Shown here: in pieces, positions 1 through 7,438 of the stretch | Numbering within the stretch: the stretch's first letter is position 1 | Layout: each line of letters starts with the position of its first letter | Source: Tepidibacter hydrothermalis | GTDB lineage: Bacteria; Bacillota; Clostridia; Peptostreptococcales; Peptostreptococcaceae | Direction of reading: 5' to 3' | Length of the DNA stretch: 64,000 nt | Assembly: GCF_029542625.1 (NCBI RefSeq) | Contig: NZ_CP120733.1 | Coordinates: forward strand, 186,001-250,000 | Translations under genes and position numbers: made by a program | The notes under the pieces: generated by a model | Seen by the model: the letters and a program-made list of their open reading frames with translations, nothing else | What the model was told of the DNA's origin: nothing | Database searches by the model: none

Positions 1-2
1 AG

Positions 3-470
3 CAATTATTAAACAACTCAATGGTTCTAATAGTTCCATCTGATAATCCTTGCAATATTGAGAATCTGAATGATTTAAGAAATAAATGCGATGTAGTAAT
101 AGCTCAAAAGGAAGTTCCAGCAGGAGATTATGCTTTAAGAATTTTAGATAATCTTAATGATAAATATGGTAAAGATTATAAAGATAGTGTTTTAAAAAAT
201 GTTGTTTCAGAAGAAAATAATGTTAAACAGGTGGTAACAAAAGTAGTTTTAAAAGAAGCGCAAGCCGCTTTTGTATATTCATCTGATGTTACAAATAAAA
301 TAAAAGATAAGGTCAAGGTAATAGATATTCCTAAAGAGTACAATGTGAATGCAACTTATTGGAGTAGTGTATTTAATGATAATGAGGAGTGTTTGAAATT
401 TTACGAATATCTTAAAGGTGATCAGGGTAAAATTATTTTTAAAAAATATGGATTTGAGCCATATATTTAA
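3..470 (+). CDS. modA: Molybdate ABC transporter substrate-binding protein (3' part)
   Basis: The reading frame is open to the left edge, so only the last 155 residues are present; the ATG at 21 is internal. The visible sequence has the ModA pattern: a hinge segment NNSMVLIVPSDNP followed by a 'DL' helix, then the second lobe with VPAGDYALRIL and a C-terminal LKFYEYLKGDQGKIIFKKYGF, the usual end of a periplasmic-binding-like molybdate protein. In the family this lipoprotein captures molybdate or tungstate outside the membrane and hands it to ModB/ModC. No permease gene follows in the window; the next gene starts 17 bases later and is a candidate selenoprotein. The signal peptide and first lobe lie outside the window. 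A sulfate or tungstate relative is possible. Confidence 0.85.
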   Translation, partial: QLLNNSMVLIVPSDNPCNIENLNDLRNKCDVVIAQKEVPAGDYALRILDNLNDKYGKDYKDSVLKNVVSEENNVKQVVTKVVLKEAQAAFVYSSDVTNKIKDKVKVIDIPKEYNVNATYWSSVFNDNEECLKFYEYLKGDQGKIIFKKYGFEPYI

Positions 471-487
471 AAATGGAGGACATAAAA

Positions 488-802
488 ATGGACATAAAAA
501 TAGATGATAAAGCTAGAAAATATATAAAGAAAAAAAATATTAAAAATATAGTAATAGATATGGTTAAAAAAGAGCCAAATGGAGGCTGATGCAAAGCAGA
601 TATCATTTTGCCGTGCGTAAAAATTGTAGACAAAATTGATGAAGATATTAGTAATTACAATCACTTTACTAATGAAGGAATACAAATATATATATCATCA
701 GATGCACAAGTAAGAGATGAAGAAGATATAGAAATATATTTGAATAATATTCTAGGGTTTAAAAAACTAAATGTAAAGGGATTGGTTGCTGAGGTCTTAT
801 AA
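488..802 (+). CDS. Candidate CC/Se-motif (HesB-like) selenoprotein with in-frame UGA
   Basis: An ATG at 488 after GGAGG (475-479) opens a frame that meets TGA at 587-589 (codon 34) and then continues in the same frame to the TAA at 800-802. Read with UGA as selenocysteine it gives 104 residues: [15 protein letters not shown], then the redox-like motif GG-U-C, and a C-terminal part ending [12 protein letters not shown]. This matches my memory of the small clostridial 'CC/Se motif' or HesB-like family, in which the first of two adjacent cysteines is often Sec. A five-pair hairpin starts two bases after the UGA. The gene sits between modA and a chemoreceptor. The main alternative is a pseudogene with a nonsense mutation; the conserved frame on both sides, the flanking Gly-Gly and Cys, and the hairpin argue against that. 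The selenocysteine machinery is not in this window. Confidence 0.72.
587..616 (+). promoter_or_regulatory. Candidate bacterial SECIS hairpin next to the UGA codon
   Basis: GCAAA at 591-595 pairs with TTTGC at 607-611, enclosing an 11-base loop. The stem begins two bases after the UGA at 587-589. Bacterial SECIS elements lie inside the coding region directly downstream of the Sec codon and are poorly conserved in sequence, so position is the main evidence. Folding was done by eye. Confidence 0.5.
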
Positions 803-822
803 AAAGGAAGGTATTAAAAACT

Positions 823-2796
823 ATGAAATTGCGTTCTAAATTGACAATTAGTTTGATACTTATTTCAAATATAGCTTTGTTAATAGTATCTTTAATAGGT
901 TATACTAATGCTAGAAATAATTTGAAGGAAAATATAGACTATCAAATGAATTTAACGGTAGAAAAAATGAGTATGCAATTTGATGAGTGGGTTTTAAATA
1001 AATCACAAATAATAGAAACTATTGCAGAAATCATAAAAAATACTGATTCTACTGATAATATATCAAGAAATCATTTATTAGCGTATCAAAGAGATCCAGA
1101 TATTTATGATATATATGTAGCGTTTGTTGAAAATGGATATTTAATTGATGGAGATAATTGGATACCTCCTGAAGGATATGATGCGAGAGATCGCGCTTGG
1201 TTCAAAAACGCATTGAAAAATGATAAATTATCTTTTAGTATTATACATGATGATGAAACGGTAAAAGATATATTCAATACTACACTGTCATTGCCTATAA
1301 AAGATAAAAACAATAATACTATAGCAGTGTTAGGTGGAGATATTGCAATTAAAGAACTTAATGAAGACGTCAAAAAAATGGATTTACAAGGGCATGGATA
1401 TGGTTTTCTTATAGATGATACTGGATTTTGCTTATCACATCCAGATGATAAACTTGTAAAAACTAATCTATTAGAGAATAAAGAGATGAAAGAACAAGTA
1501 AATGAAATGTTGAAACAAAAAGATGGGAAAATAAAGTATACATCAGGCAAAAACGATTCCTTAATTGTATATAGAAAAATACCATCTACAAACTGGATTC
1601 TAGCACTTAATGTTAATGAATCAGATGTTTATAAAAATTTATATGAATTAAGAATGATGTATATCGTAATAAATTTATTAGCATTTATAGTAACTGTTAT
1701 CTTTTCTTTTTATCTTTCTGGAAACATAATAAGACCTATTAATGATTTGAAAAAAGTAACAAATACAATAGGTACTGGAGATTTAACTGCTAAGATTGAA
1801 CTAAATAAAAAAGATGAAGTAGGAGAATTAGCAAATTCTTTTGAAATAATGACTAATAATTTAAAAGATTTAGTGTTAAATACATATGATATATCCAACA
1901 ATTTGTCTGCATCATCTAATCAATTATCTCATTCATCAGATGACCTGAATTTGATATCAGAAGATGTAAGTGATTCTATAAATAAAATATCAATAGATTT
2001 AACAAATCAATTTGAAGAAATGAACAAAACAAAAGATACTGTAAATGAGATAGTTCAAAGCATACAGCAAGTAGCTTTAAATTCTCAAGATATGAATAAT
2101 CATGGATTAACAGTATTAGAGTCAGCACAAAATGGTAAAGTAACTATTGATAAAACAATAAGTACAATGGATAACATAGAAGAAGTTATGCAAAAATCTT
2201 CTTATGCTACTGAGGTGTTAACTCAAAATTCAAATGAAATAACTAGCATTATCAATATAATATCTGATATAGCAAATAAAACTAATCTGTTATCACTAAA
2301 TGCTGCTATAGAGGCTGCTAGAGCTGGAGAATCAGGAAAAGGATTTGCTGTAGTAGCTGATGAAATTGGTAAGTTAGCAGAAGAATCTAACAGATCTGCA
2401 GAGAAAATATCTTCATTAATAAAAGAAGTTCAATTACAAACAAAAAATGCTATTGATTTAATGAACAAAGGGATGTATACTGCTAAAGAAGGAAGTAATG
2501 CAGTTTCTGATGCTAAAACAGCATTTGATGAAATACTTGAAGGAGTTAATGAGATAACTTACAAAATTCAAGATGTTTCTGCATCATCTCAACAAATTTA
2601 TGCAAGCTCACAGGAAATTGCTTGTACTATAGAAAATGTTTCTAATATAAGTGAAGAAAATGTTGTAAATTCTGAAAAAGTTGCTAGTGCATCACAAAAG
2701 CAGCTTACAATTATAGAAGAGATGGACTTGAGTTCAAAAAATCTTGCTGATATGTCAGCAGAGTTACAAGAAAATATATTAAAATTTAAAATATAG
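823..2796 (+). CDS. Methyl-accepting chemotaxis protein with dCache sensor
   Basis: A 657-residue transmembrane chemoreceptor. An N-terminal membrane segment (about 8-28) is followed by an extracellular double-Cache domain (about 35-270) with the typical [14 protein letters not shown] motif. A second membrane segment (about 278-300), a HAMP linker (about 300-352) and a long cytoplasmic coiled coil follow. The conserved signalling tip is at about 476-525 ([20 protein letters not shown] then [15 protein letters not shown]), where CheA/CheW bind. dCache domains usually sense amino acids or other small organic molecules; the ligand cannot be told here. The start is an ATG 13 bases after AAGGAAGG. 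A terminator hairpin follows the stop, so this is probably the last gene of its transcript. Confidence 0.93.
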   Translation: MKLRSKLTISLILISNIALLIVSLIGYTNARNNLKENIDYQMNLTVEKMSMQFDEWVLNKSQIIETIAEIIKNTDSTDNISRNHLLAYQRDPDIYDIYVAFVENGYLIDGDNWIPPEGYDARDRAWFKNALKNDKLSFSIIHDDETVKDIFNTTLSLPIKDKNNNTIAVLGGDIAIKELNEDVKKMDLQGHGYGFLIDDTGFCLSHPDDKLVKTNLLENKEMKEQVNEMLKQKDGKIKYTSGKNDSLIVYRKIPSTNWILALNVNESDVYKNLYELRMMYIVINLLAFIVTVIFSFYLSGNIIRPINDLKKVTNTIGTGDLTAKIELNKKDEVGELANSFEIMTNNLKDLVLNTYDISNNLSASSNQLSHSSDDLNLISEDVSDSINKISIDLTNQFEEMNKTKDTVNEIVQSIQQVALNSQDMNNHGLTVLESAQNGKVTIDKTISTMDNIEEVMQKSSYATEVLTQNSNEITSIINIISDIANKTNLLSLNAAIEAARAGESGKGFAVVADEIGKLAEESNRSAEKISSLIKEVQLQTKNAIDLMNKGMYTAKEGSNAVSDAKTAFDEILEGVNEITYKIQDVSASSQQIYASSQEIACTIENVSNISEENVVNSEKVASASQKQLTIIEEMDLSSKNLADMSAELQENILKFKI

Positions 2797-2809
2797 TAAG
2801 AAAGTATAT

Positions 2810-2870
2810 ACCACTATAAAAGCATTAGCTCAATTAAGTTGTGCTTTGTGATAATAGTGGTTCTTTTTTT
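2810..2870 (+). terminator. Rho-independent terminator after the chemoreceptor
   Basis: ACCACTAT at 2810-2817 pairs perfectly with ATAGTGGT at 2854-2861 and is followed by a T-rich run to 2872. The loop is long and may hold a second small hairpin. Confidence 0.7.
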
Positions 2871-2943
2871 TTGAGCAAATTAAATATAGAATATATTAAT
2901 ATAAAAAAAATTTAATAAGGAAAATATATTAAAGGAGGTTTTT

Positions 2944-3330
2944 ATGAATATTTTAGGTACTGGAATAGATATAATAGAAATAGAGAGAATAAAAAAAGCC
3001 ATAAATAAAAATAATAGATTTTTAGAAAGAATTTATACAAAGAAAGAAATAGAGTACTTTGAACAAAAAGGTTATAAAGCTCAAACTATAGCTGGAAACT
3101 TTGCAGCAAAAGAGGCTATAAGTAAGGCATTTGGGACTGGAATTAGAGGCTATAAATTTAAAGATATGGAAATATTGAGAAATAACCTTGGAAAACCAGT
3201 TGTAAAATTGTATAATGAATTATATGAATTATCAGAAAAGTTAGAAATGAAAGAAATTTTATTGTCCATATCTCATTCAAAGGATTATGCAGTTGCAAAT
3301 GCTATTTTAACTACTAAAAAGGAGGGATAG
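2944..3330 (+). CDS. acpS: Holo-[acyl-carrier-protein] synthase
   Basis: A 128-residue protein of normal AcpS length. It moves the 4'-phosphopantetheine arm of CoA onto apo-ACP, needed for fatty acid synthesis. Family motifs are visible: GTGIDIIEIERI at the N terminus (the Asp binds magnesium), FAAKEAISKAFGTG in the middle (catalytic Glu) and LLSISHSKDYAVANAIL near the end. The ATG follows AAAGGAGG at 2932-2939. It heads a compact same-strand run (acpS, CBS protein, gerS, alr) with gaps of only 2 to 20 bases. Confidence 0.95.
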   Translation: MNILGTGIDIIEIERIKKAINKNNRFLERIYTKKEIEYFEQKGYKAQTIAGNFAAKEAISKAFGTGIRGYKFKDMEILRNNLGKPVVKLYNELYELSEKLEMKEILLSISHSKDYAVANAILTTKKEG

Positions 3331-3332
3331 TT

Positions 3333-3782
3333 TTGACGGCAAAAGATATAATGACTAGCAATGTGGTAGTTGTAAATCAAGATGCTACTATAAAGGAGAT
3401 AGCTGAGATATTCCTAAAAAATAGGATTGGGGGCGTCCCAGTAGTAGATGAAGAAAATAAGATAGTAGGAATAATATCAGAAACTGATATCATACAAAAA
3501 GAAAAAAATGTAAATATACCATCTTTTATAAATATACTTCAGGGATATATATTCTTTGATAGTTTTAAGGAGGTAGAAGAGGATATTAGAAAGATTGCAG
3601 CTTATAAGGCGCGTGATATAATGTCGAAGGATGTTATGACTGTTAAGGAAGATGATAGCGTTGAGTATGTTGCAAATGAAATGATAAAGAAGTCTATAAA
3701 TAGGGTTCCTGTTGTTGATGATAATAATTATATTAAGGGTATTATATGTAGATATGATCTTATAAAAGCTATGTACAAGTAA
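3333..3782 (+). CDS. Two-CBS-domain protein
   Basis: A 149-residue protein made almost only of a CBS pair (Bateman module). The repeats begin with TAKDIMTSNVVVVNQDATI and ARDIMSKDVMTVKEDDSV, each followed by the usual GIISETDII or GIICRYDLI strand. CBS pairs bind adenosine nucleotides or SAM and tune partner proteins; no partner domain is fused here. The start is TTG at 3333, supported by AAGGAGGG ending 5 bases upstream; the gene begins 2 bases after the acpS stop, so the two are probably cotranscribed. A similar CBS protein beside acpS and alr is known from related clostridia, but its role is not established here. Confidence 0.88.
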   Translation: MTAKDIMTSNVVVVNQDATIKEIAEIFLKNRIGGVPVVDEENKIVGIISETDIIQKEKNVNIPSFINILQGYIFFDSFKEVEEDIRKIAAYKARDIMSKDVMTVKEDDSVEYVANEMIKKSINRVPVVDDNNYIKGIICRYDLIKAMYK

Positions 3783-3799
3783 ATATAAGGGGGGATTTT

Positions 3800-4384
3800 G
3801 TGAAAAAGTGGATCTTATGTATCCTTGTAATTATACTAGCAAGTATTAGTTTTACAGGATGTAGGGAATCCACAGATGAAGAAGTGTACTATAAATTCCA
3901 AAAGAAAATAAATAAGTTAGATTCGTATTCATGTATAGCAACTATAAGTGTATGTGGAAATAAATCTATAAAAGAATATGAAGCGAGTCACTATTTTAAA
4001 AGCCCAAATTACTATAAATTAGTAACATTATATCCTAGCAATATAAAAGGAAAAATAACTATTTATGATGATGATAAGATTATAATAAAAAATCCAAAAT
4101 ACAAAGATGAATTAAAATTTACTCATAGAGGTATAGAAAATAGGTATTTATTTGTAGGAGACTTTTTGAAAAATATTTTTGAAAATGAAAATTTGAAGAT
4201 AAGTTCGGATAAATATTTCTTGATTCTAGAAACTAATATACCTGGTTCTTCGTTCTACTTTAATAAACAAAAAATTTATGTTGACAAAAAAACATTAAAG
4301 CCTAATAAGTTAGAGATAATGGATGTTAACTTAAAGAAAAGATTTGTTGTTAATTATAAGGAGTTTAAATACAACGAGGATTAA
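3800..4384 (+). CDS. gerS: GerS-like lipoprotein with LolA-type fold
   Basis: A 194-residue predicted lipoprotein. The GTG start at 3800 follows AGGGGGG; the signal peptide MKKWILCILVIILASISFTGC carries a lipobox with Cys21. The rest is a LolA/LppX-like beta sheet, with phrases such as FKSPNYYKLVTLYP and KIYVDKKTLKPNKLEIMD typical of that fold. The position directly upstream of alanine racemase matches the gerS-alr2 arrangement of Clostridioides difficile, where GerS is needed for CwlD-dependent cortex modification and hence spore germination. The link rests on this synteny and the fold, not on an alignment; a general LolA-like lipoprotein is the alternative. Confidence 0.7.
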   Translation: MKKWILCILVIILASISFTGCRESTDEEVYYKFQKKINKLDSYSCIATISVCGNKSIKEYEASHYFKSPNYYKLVTLYPSNIKGKITIYDDDKIIIKNPKYKDELKFTHRGIENRYLFVGDFLKNIFENENLKISSDKYFLILETNIPGSSFYFNKQKIYVDKKTLKPNKLEIMDVNLKKRFVVNYKEFKYNED

Positions 4385-4403
4385 ATTAAAGGGGGAAGGA
4401 ATA

Positions 4404-5564
4404 TTGAGTTATAAAAAAAGAGCTACTTGGGCAGAAATAAATATAGGGAATTTAAAGCAAAATTATAAGAATATAAAAAAATTACTCAAAGAAGACACAA
4501 AAATATGCGGAGTTATTAAAGCTAATGCTTATGGACATGGTTCTGTACAAATTGCAAAGACTCTTGAGGAGGAAGGCGTAGATTATCTAGCTATTGCCAC
4601 ACTTGAGGAGGGAATAGAACTTAGAAACAATGATATAAAATCACCCATATTATGTCTTGGTTATATACAAGAAAACTGTTTTGATCTGGCAGTAGAAAAG
4701 GATATAGACATAACTATATATAAAAATGAATCAGCCCAAAGTCTAAATAAAATTAGTAAACAAAAGAATAAAAAAGCTAGAGTACATATAAAATTAGATA
4801 CTGGAATGTCGAGGCTTGGATTTCAAATAAATGATGAATCTGTAGACACTATTGAGAGTATATGTGGATATTCTAATTTGGATGTTGTAGGTATATACAG
4901 TCATTTTGCCATGGCAGATGAAAAAGATAAGACATTTACCAATAGGCAGTTTGATAAATACACATATATTATAAATAAATTAGAAAATAGAGGAATAAAA
5001 ATTCCTATAAAGCATATATGTAATAGTGCGGGTATAATGGATTGTCCTGAGTATCATCTTGATATGGTAAGGAGTGGAATAATACTTTATGGACACTATC
5101 CTTCTGAGGATGTTATGAAGGATAGAATAGATCTAAAACCTGTTATGACATTAAAGACAACAGTATCGAATATCAAAACTATAAATCCTAATACAGGAAT
5201 AAGCTATGGTCAAAAATATATAGCAGATGATTTTGCTAAAATAGCTACTGTTCCTATTGGATATGCAGATGGTTTTACAAGAATGCTAAACCAAAATGCA
5301 AATATGAAGATAAAAGATAAACTAGTACCTGTAGTTGGAAGAATATGCATGGATCAATGTATGATTCGAGTAGATGGATTAGACGTAGAAATAGGAGATG
5401 AAGTGGAAATCTTCGGAGAAGATGCAAATACTAAGATAGAGAGGTTAGCTGATTCTTTAAATACTATAAATTACGAGGTCTTATGCATGATTTCTAGAAG
5501 GATACCGAGGGTGTATTTGGAAGGAAATAGAGTTTTACACATACTAGATTATCTGATAAAATAG
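4404..5564 (+). CDS. alr: Alanine racemase
   Basis: A PLP enzyme that interconverts L- and D-alanine for peptidoglycan. Starting at the TTG at 4404, right after the strong site GGGGGAAGGA (4391-4400), it is 386 residues, the normal length. The PLP lysine is Lys39 in CGVIKANAYGHG and the second catalytic residue is Tyr268 in GISYGQKY. HIKLDTGMSRLGF and PVVGRICMDQCMI are also family motifs. An upstream ATG at 4344 lies inside gerS and would add 20 residues unlike the family. Given the GerS neighbour, it may be the sporulation-linked racemase rather than the only one in the cell. Confidence 0.96.
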   Translation: MSYKKRATWAEINIGNLKQNYKNIKKLLKEDTKICGVIKANAYGHGSVQIAKTLEEEGVDYLAIATLEEGIELRNNDIKSPILCLGYIQENCFDLAVEKDIDITIYKNESAQSLNKISKQKNKKARVHIKLDTGMSRLGFQINDESVDTIESICGYSNLDVVGIYSHFAMADEKDKTFTNRQFDKYTYIINKLENRGIKIPIKHICNSAGIMDCPEYHLDMVRSGIILYGHYPSEDVMKDRIDLKPVMTLKTTVSNIKTINPNTGISYGQKYIADDFAKIATVPIGYADGFTRMLNQNANMKIKDKLVPVVGRICMDQCMIRVDGLDVEIGDEVEIFGEDANTKIERLADSLNTINYEVLCMISRRIPRVYLEGNRVLHILDYLIK

Positions 5565-5593
5565 AGGTGTAATTAACTTTGGGAGGCGGTTTT

Positions 5594-5878
5594 GTGTCTA
5601 GTTGTGTGGATAAAAAGAAAATCGTTGTAAGTTTACCTAATAGCTTACTTTCAGAAGTGGATAAAATAATAAAAGTAGAAAACAAAAACAGATCAGAATT
5701 TATAAAAGAAGCTATGAACCTTTATTTGAGAGAAAAAAGAAAAGTTCAAACAAGAGAATCTATGATAAAAGGTTATAGAGAAATGGGTGTTATAAACTTA
5801 GCTTTAGCAGAAATGGGTCTTAGCATTGATATGTCTTCTTTAGAAGGGTATGAAGGGAAGATAGCGGAAGGTGAATAA
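5594..5878 (+). CDS. mazE: MazE/EndoAI-type antitoxin (ribbon-helix-helix)
   Basis: A 94-residue CopG-like protein if started at GTG 5594, which follows GGGAGGCGG at 5581-5589. The N-terminal half is a ribbon-helix-helix DNA-binding domain ([19 protein letters not shown], then [19 protein letters not shown]). The C-terminal tail (residues 60-94) would bind and block the toxin. It overlaps the toxin gene by 8 bases, the classic antitoxin-first layout. Such antitoxins repress their own promoter. In Bacillus the same pair (ndoAI-ndoA) lies just after alr, as here, so it is a chromosomal core module and not a mobile addition. Confidence 0.92.
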   Translation: MSSCVDKKKIVVSLPNSLLSEVDKIIKVENKNRSEFIKEAMNLYLREKRKVQTRESMIKGYREMGVINLALAEMGLSIDMSSLEGYEGKIAEGE

Positions 5879-6233
5879 AAATTTAGAGATTAAACGAGGT
5901 GACATATTTTACGGCGACTTAAGTCCTGTAATAGGGTCAGAACAAGGGGGAGTAAGACCCGTATTGATTATTCAAAACGATATAGGCAACAAATACAGCC
6001 CAACAGTTATAATTGCAGCTATAACGTCTCAAATCAACAAGGCAAAATTACCGACTCACATTGAAATAAATGCGAATGATTACGGACTTAATAGGGACTC
6101 AGTGGTATTACTAGAACAGGTAAGAACCATAGATAAAAAGAGATTGAGAGAAAAAATAGGCAATTTCGATGAGGATATGATGAAAAAAGTAGACGAGGGT
6201 CTTCAAATAAGTTTAGGATTGTTTGATATTTAG
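5871..6233 (+). CDS. mazF: MazF/EndoA-type mRNA interferase toxin
   Basis: A 120-residue PemK/MazF RNase. Family motifs are clear: [31 protein letters not shown] at the start, [17 protein letters not shown] in the centre and [16 protein letters not shown], which includes the catalytic-face Arg and Thr. The Bacillus homologue cuts U-rich single-stranded RNA (UACAU); the specificity here is inferred only by relation. The GTG start overlaps the antitoxin end by 8 bases and a terminator follows 1 base after the stop. The motifs are complete, so the toxin is probably active. Confidence 0.95.
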   Translation: MNKNLEIKRGDIFYGDLSPVIGSEQGGVRPVLIIQNDIGNKYSPTVIIAAITSQINKAKLPTHIEINANDYGLNRDSVVLLEQVRTIDKKRLREKIGNFDEDMMKKVDEGLQISLGLFDI

Positions 6234-6234
6234 T

Positions 6235-6258
6235 GAGCCGATAATGGCTCTTTTTTTT
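6235..6258 (+). terminator. Terminator after mazF
   Basis: GAGCC (6235-6239) pairs with GGCTC (6245-6249) around a six-base loop, followed by nine T. Confidence 0.8.
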
Positions 6259-6269
6259 GTTTACAATTT

Positions 6270-6300
6270 GAGCTATACGTTAGTATTAGACGAATTTTTG
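6270..6300 (+). repeat. Family 2 repeat, partial copy (3' hairpin only)
   Basis: The segment ATAC-GTTA-GTAT followed by TAGACGAATTTTTG matches the 3' half of the other family 2 units. The stem bases differ from the usual CGC/GCG but still pair, with the GTTA loop kept. The 5' hairpin is missing. Confidence 0.5.
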
Positions 6301-6391
6301 ATTGATTTATTTAACGAATTTTGTAATAATGGATATTAGGTGATGATTAGTTGTTTTTTTTGAAGATGACTTAAATTGGGGGAGAAAATTT

Positions 6392-6904
6392 ATGCTTAAG
6401 GATTTGATTAAAAATAAAGTTGTGATATCTATTTTGTCATGTTCGATTATTATAACATCTACATATATAGTTAAGGCCTCTGGTTATGAAGCAGGATCTA
6501 ATATGGACCCTGTTGCAACCAAATCGTATGTTGATATGAAAATAGATGAACTTGCAAAGAATGTAAATCAAGTTATTGAAAAAATAAATAGTGGAAATAA
6601 AGGAAATATCGAGGAGGATAAGCCAGAAGCTAAACCTTCTAATGAATTAGAAATAGTAAGTATTAAAGCTGGACAAAGTATAATATTAAAATCAGGAAGT
6701 CAGATAATATTAAGAGGCGGTAATGGATCTATAATAGATTCAGAGTTTGGAGGAATAGTAGATTTAACTCAAGGAGTAGATCTAAGAAGCGGATATGATG
6801 CTCCTGCAAATCATCTTTTAATGATACCAAGATCAGATGGAAGAGGTATTCATGCAAAGACAGACTGCATATTCATGGTAACAGGAGAATATGAGATCAA
6901 ATAA
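6392..6904 (+). CDS. Secreted protein of unknown function
   Basis: A 170-residue protein starting at ATG 6392 after GGGGGAG. The N terminus (MLKDLIKNKVVISILSCSII) is a signal peptide or anchor. Residues 43-65 form a short amphipathic helix (KSYVDMKIDELAKNVNQVIE), then comes an acidic linker and a beta-rich domain (about 87-170) with IVSIKAGQSIILKSGSQIIL, NHLLMIPRSDGRG and FMVTGEYEIK. I have seen this C-terminal pattern in clostridial proteins described only as hypothetical. It is monocistronic, with hairpin terminators before and after. A role at the cell or spore surface is a guess. Confidence 0.8.
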   Translation: MLKDLIKNKVVISILSCSIIITSTYIVKASGYEAGSNMDPVATKSYVDMKIDELAKNVNQVIEKINSGNKGNIEEDKPEAKPSNELEIVSIKAGQSIILKSGSQIILRGGNGSIIDSEFGGIVDLTQGVDLRSGYDAPANHLLMIPRSDGRGIHAKTDCIFMVTGEYEIK

Positions 6905-6911
6905 TCTAAAG

Positions 6912-6936
6912 AAGGGGGATTAATACCCCTTATTTT
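6912..6936 (+). terminator. Terminator after the secreted protein gene
   Basis: AAGGGG at 6912-6917 pairs with CCCCTT at 6926-6931, followed by a short T-rich tract. Confidence 0.65.
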
Positions 6937-6967
6937 CATGTATTCAACCCAAATACCTAATTAAGCT

Positions 6968-7297
6968 AAAAATTATACTCACTAAAATAACGCTACTTAG
7001 TCAATATTTTAATTAAACTACAGATTTTACTTTATCCGGAAGCTAAGAGTTCTAGTACCCAACCCTCTTAAGGTTGGAGATAAGAACTCTACAGCTTCTG
7101 GATAAGTTCAACTAACCTTCAGATGGAGTTACAAACTTCATCTGAAGATAAGTTTCACTGGATAAAATAGCCTAAAAGTTCTGAACTCCCGTTGGTCAGA
7201 CAACGAACTTTATTAACGGATATTTTAACAGTATAATCTAAGTTTAATAATAAAATATTAACCAAAAGTAGCTAACATTTTAATGAGCATAATTTTT
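6968..7297 (+). repeat. Family 1 palindromic element, copy A (interrupted)
   Basis: The left arm at about 6970-6988 (ATTATACTCACTAAAAT) is complementary with two mismatches to the right arm at 7277-7295. Inside are the conserved AACGCTA opposite TAGCTAAC, a partly paired AT-rich stem, the pair AGATTTTACT/AGTATAATCT, and the apical hairpin AAGTTC..GAACTT with the loop TGAACTCCCGTTGGTCAGACAAC. A family 3 unit is inserted between the TTAT and AAAA segments on the left side. The element fills most of the 500-base gap before the next gene. Confidence 0.75.
7031..7167 (+). repeat. Family 3 structured element nested in copy A
   Basis: An outer stem TTTATCC/GGATAAA encloses a long hairpin (GAAGCTAAGAGTTCTAG with its complement ending at GCTTCTGG), with an inner AACC..GGTT stem, and a second hairpin TTCAGATG/CATCTGAA. 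The order and loop text resemble the unit at 12255-12392. It lies where intact family 1 copies have only a short TTATTAAA stretch. Confidence 0.65.
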
Positions 7298-7438
7298 AAG
7301 TGTAGTGCTTAAATTTTGAGTGAATCTAAGAGAAAATATTTTTAAAGAGAGTTTGGACAACATACATAAAATCAAAAATAGAATGTATTTAAAGTTTTTA
7401 GAATGAAGACTTTTGTCAAAAATAAAGGAGGGATAAAC

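Noticed and set aside
608-802. A separate short gene starting at TTG 608.
   Set aside because: No ribosome binding site at 608, and the frame is the direct continuation of the one from ATG 488 across the UGA.
4344-4403. Upstream ATG extension of alanine racemase.
   Set aside because: It overlaps gerS, has no ribosome binding site and adds residues foreign to the family; TTG 4404 has a strong site.
7340-7438. ATG at 7403 as the start of the DUF5693 gene.
   Set aside because: The strong AAAGGAGGG lies after it and is spaced correctly for TTG 7439.
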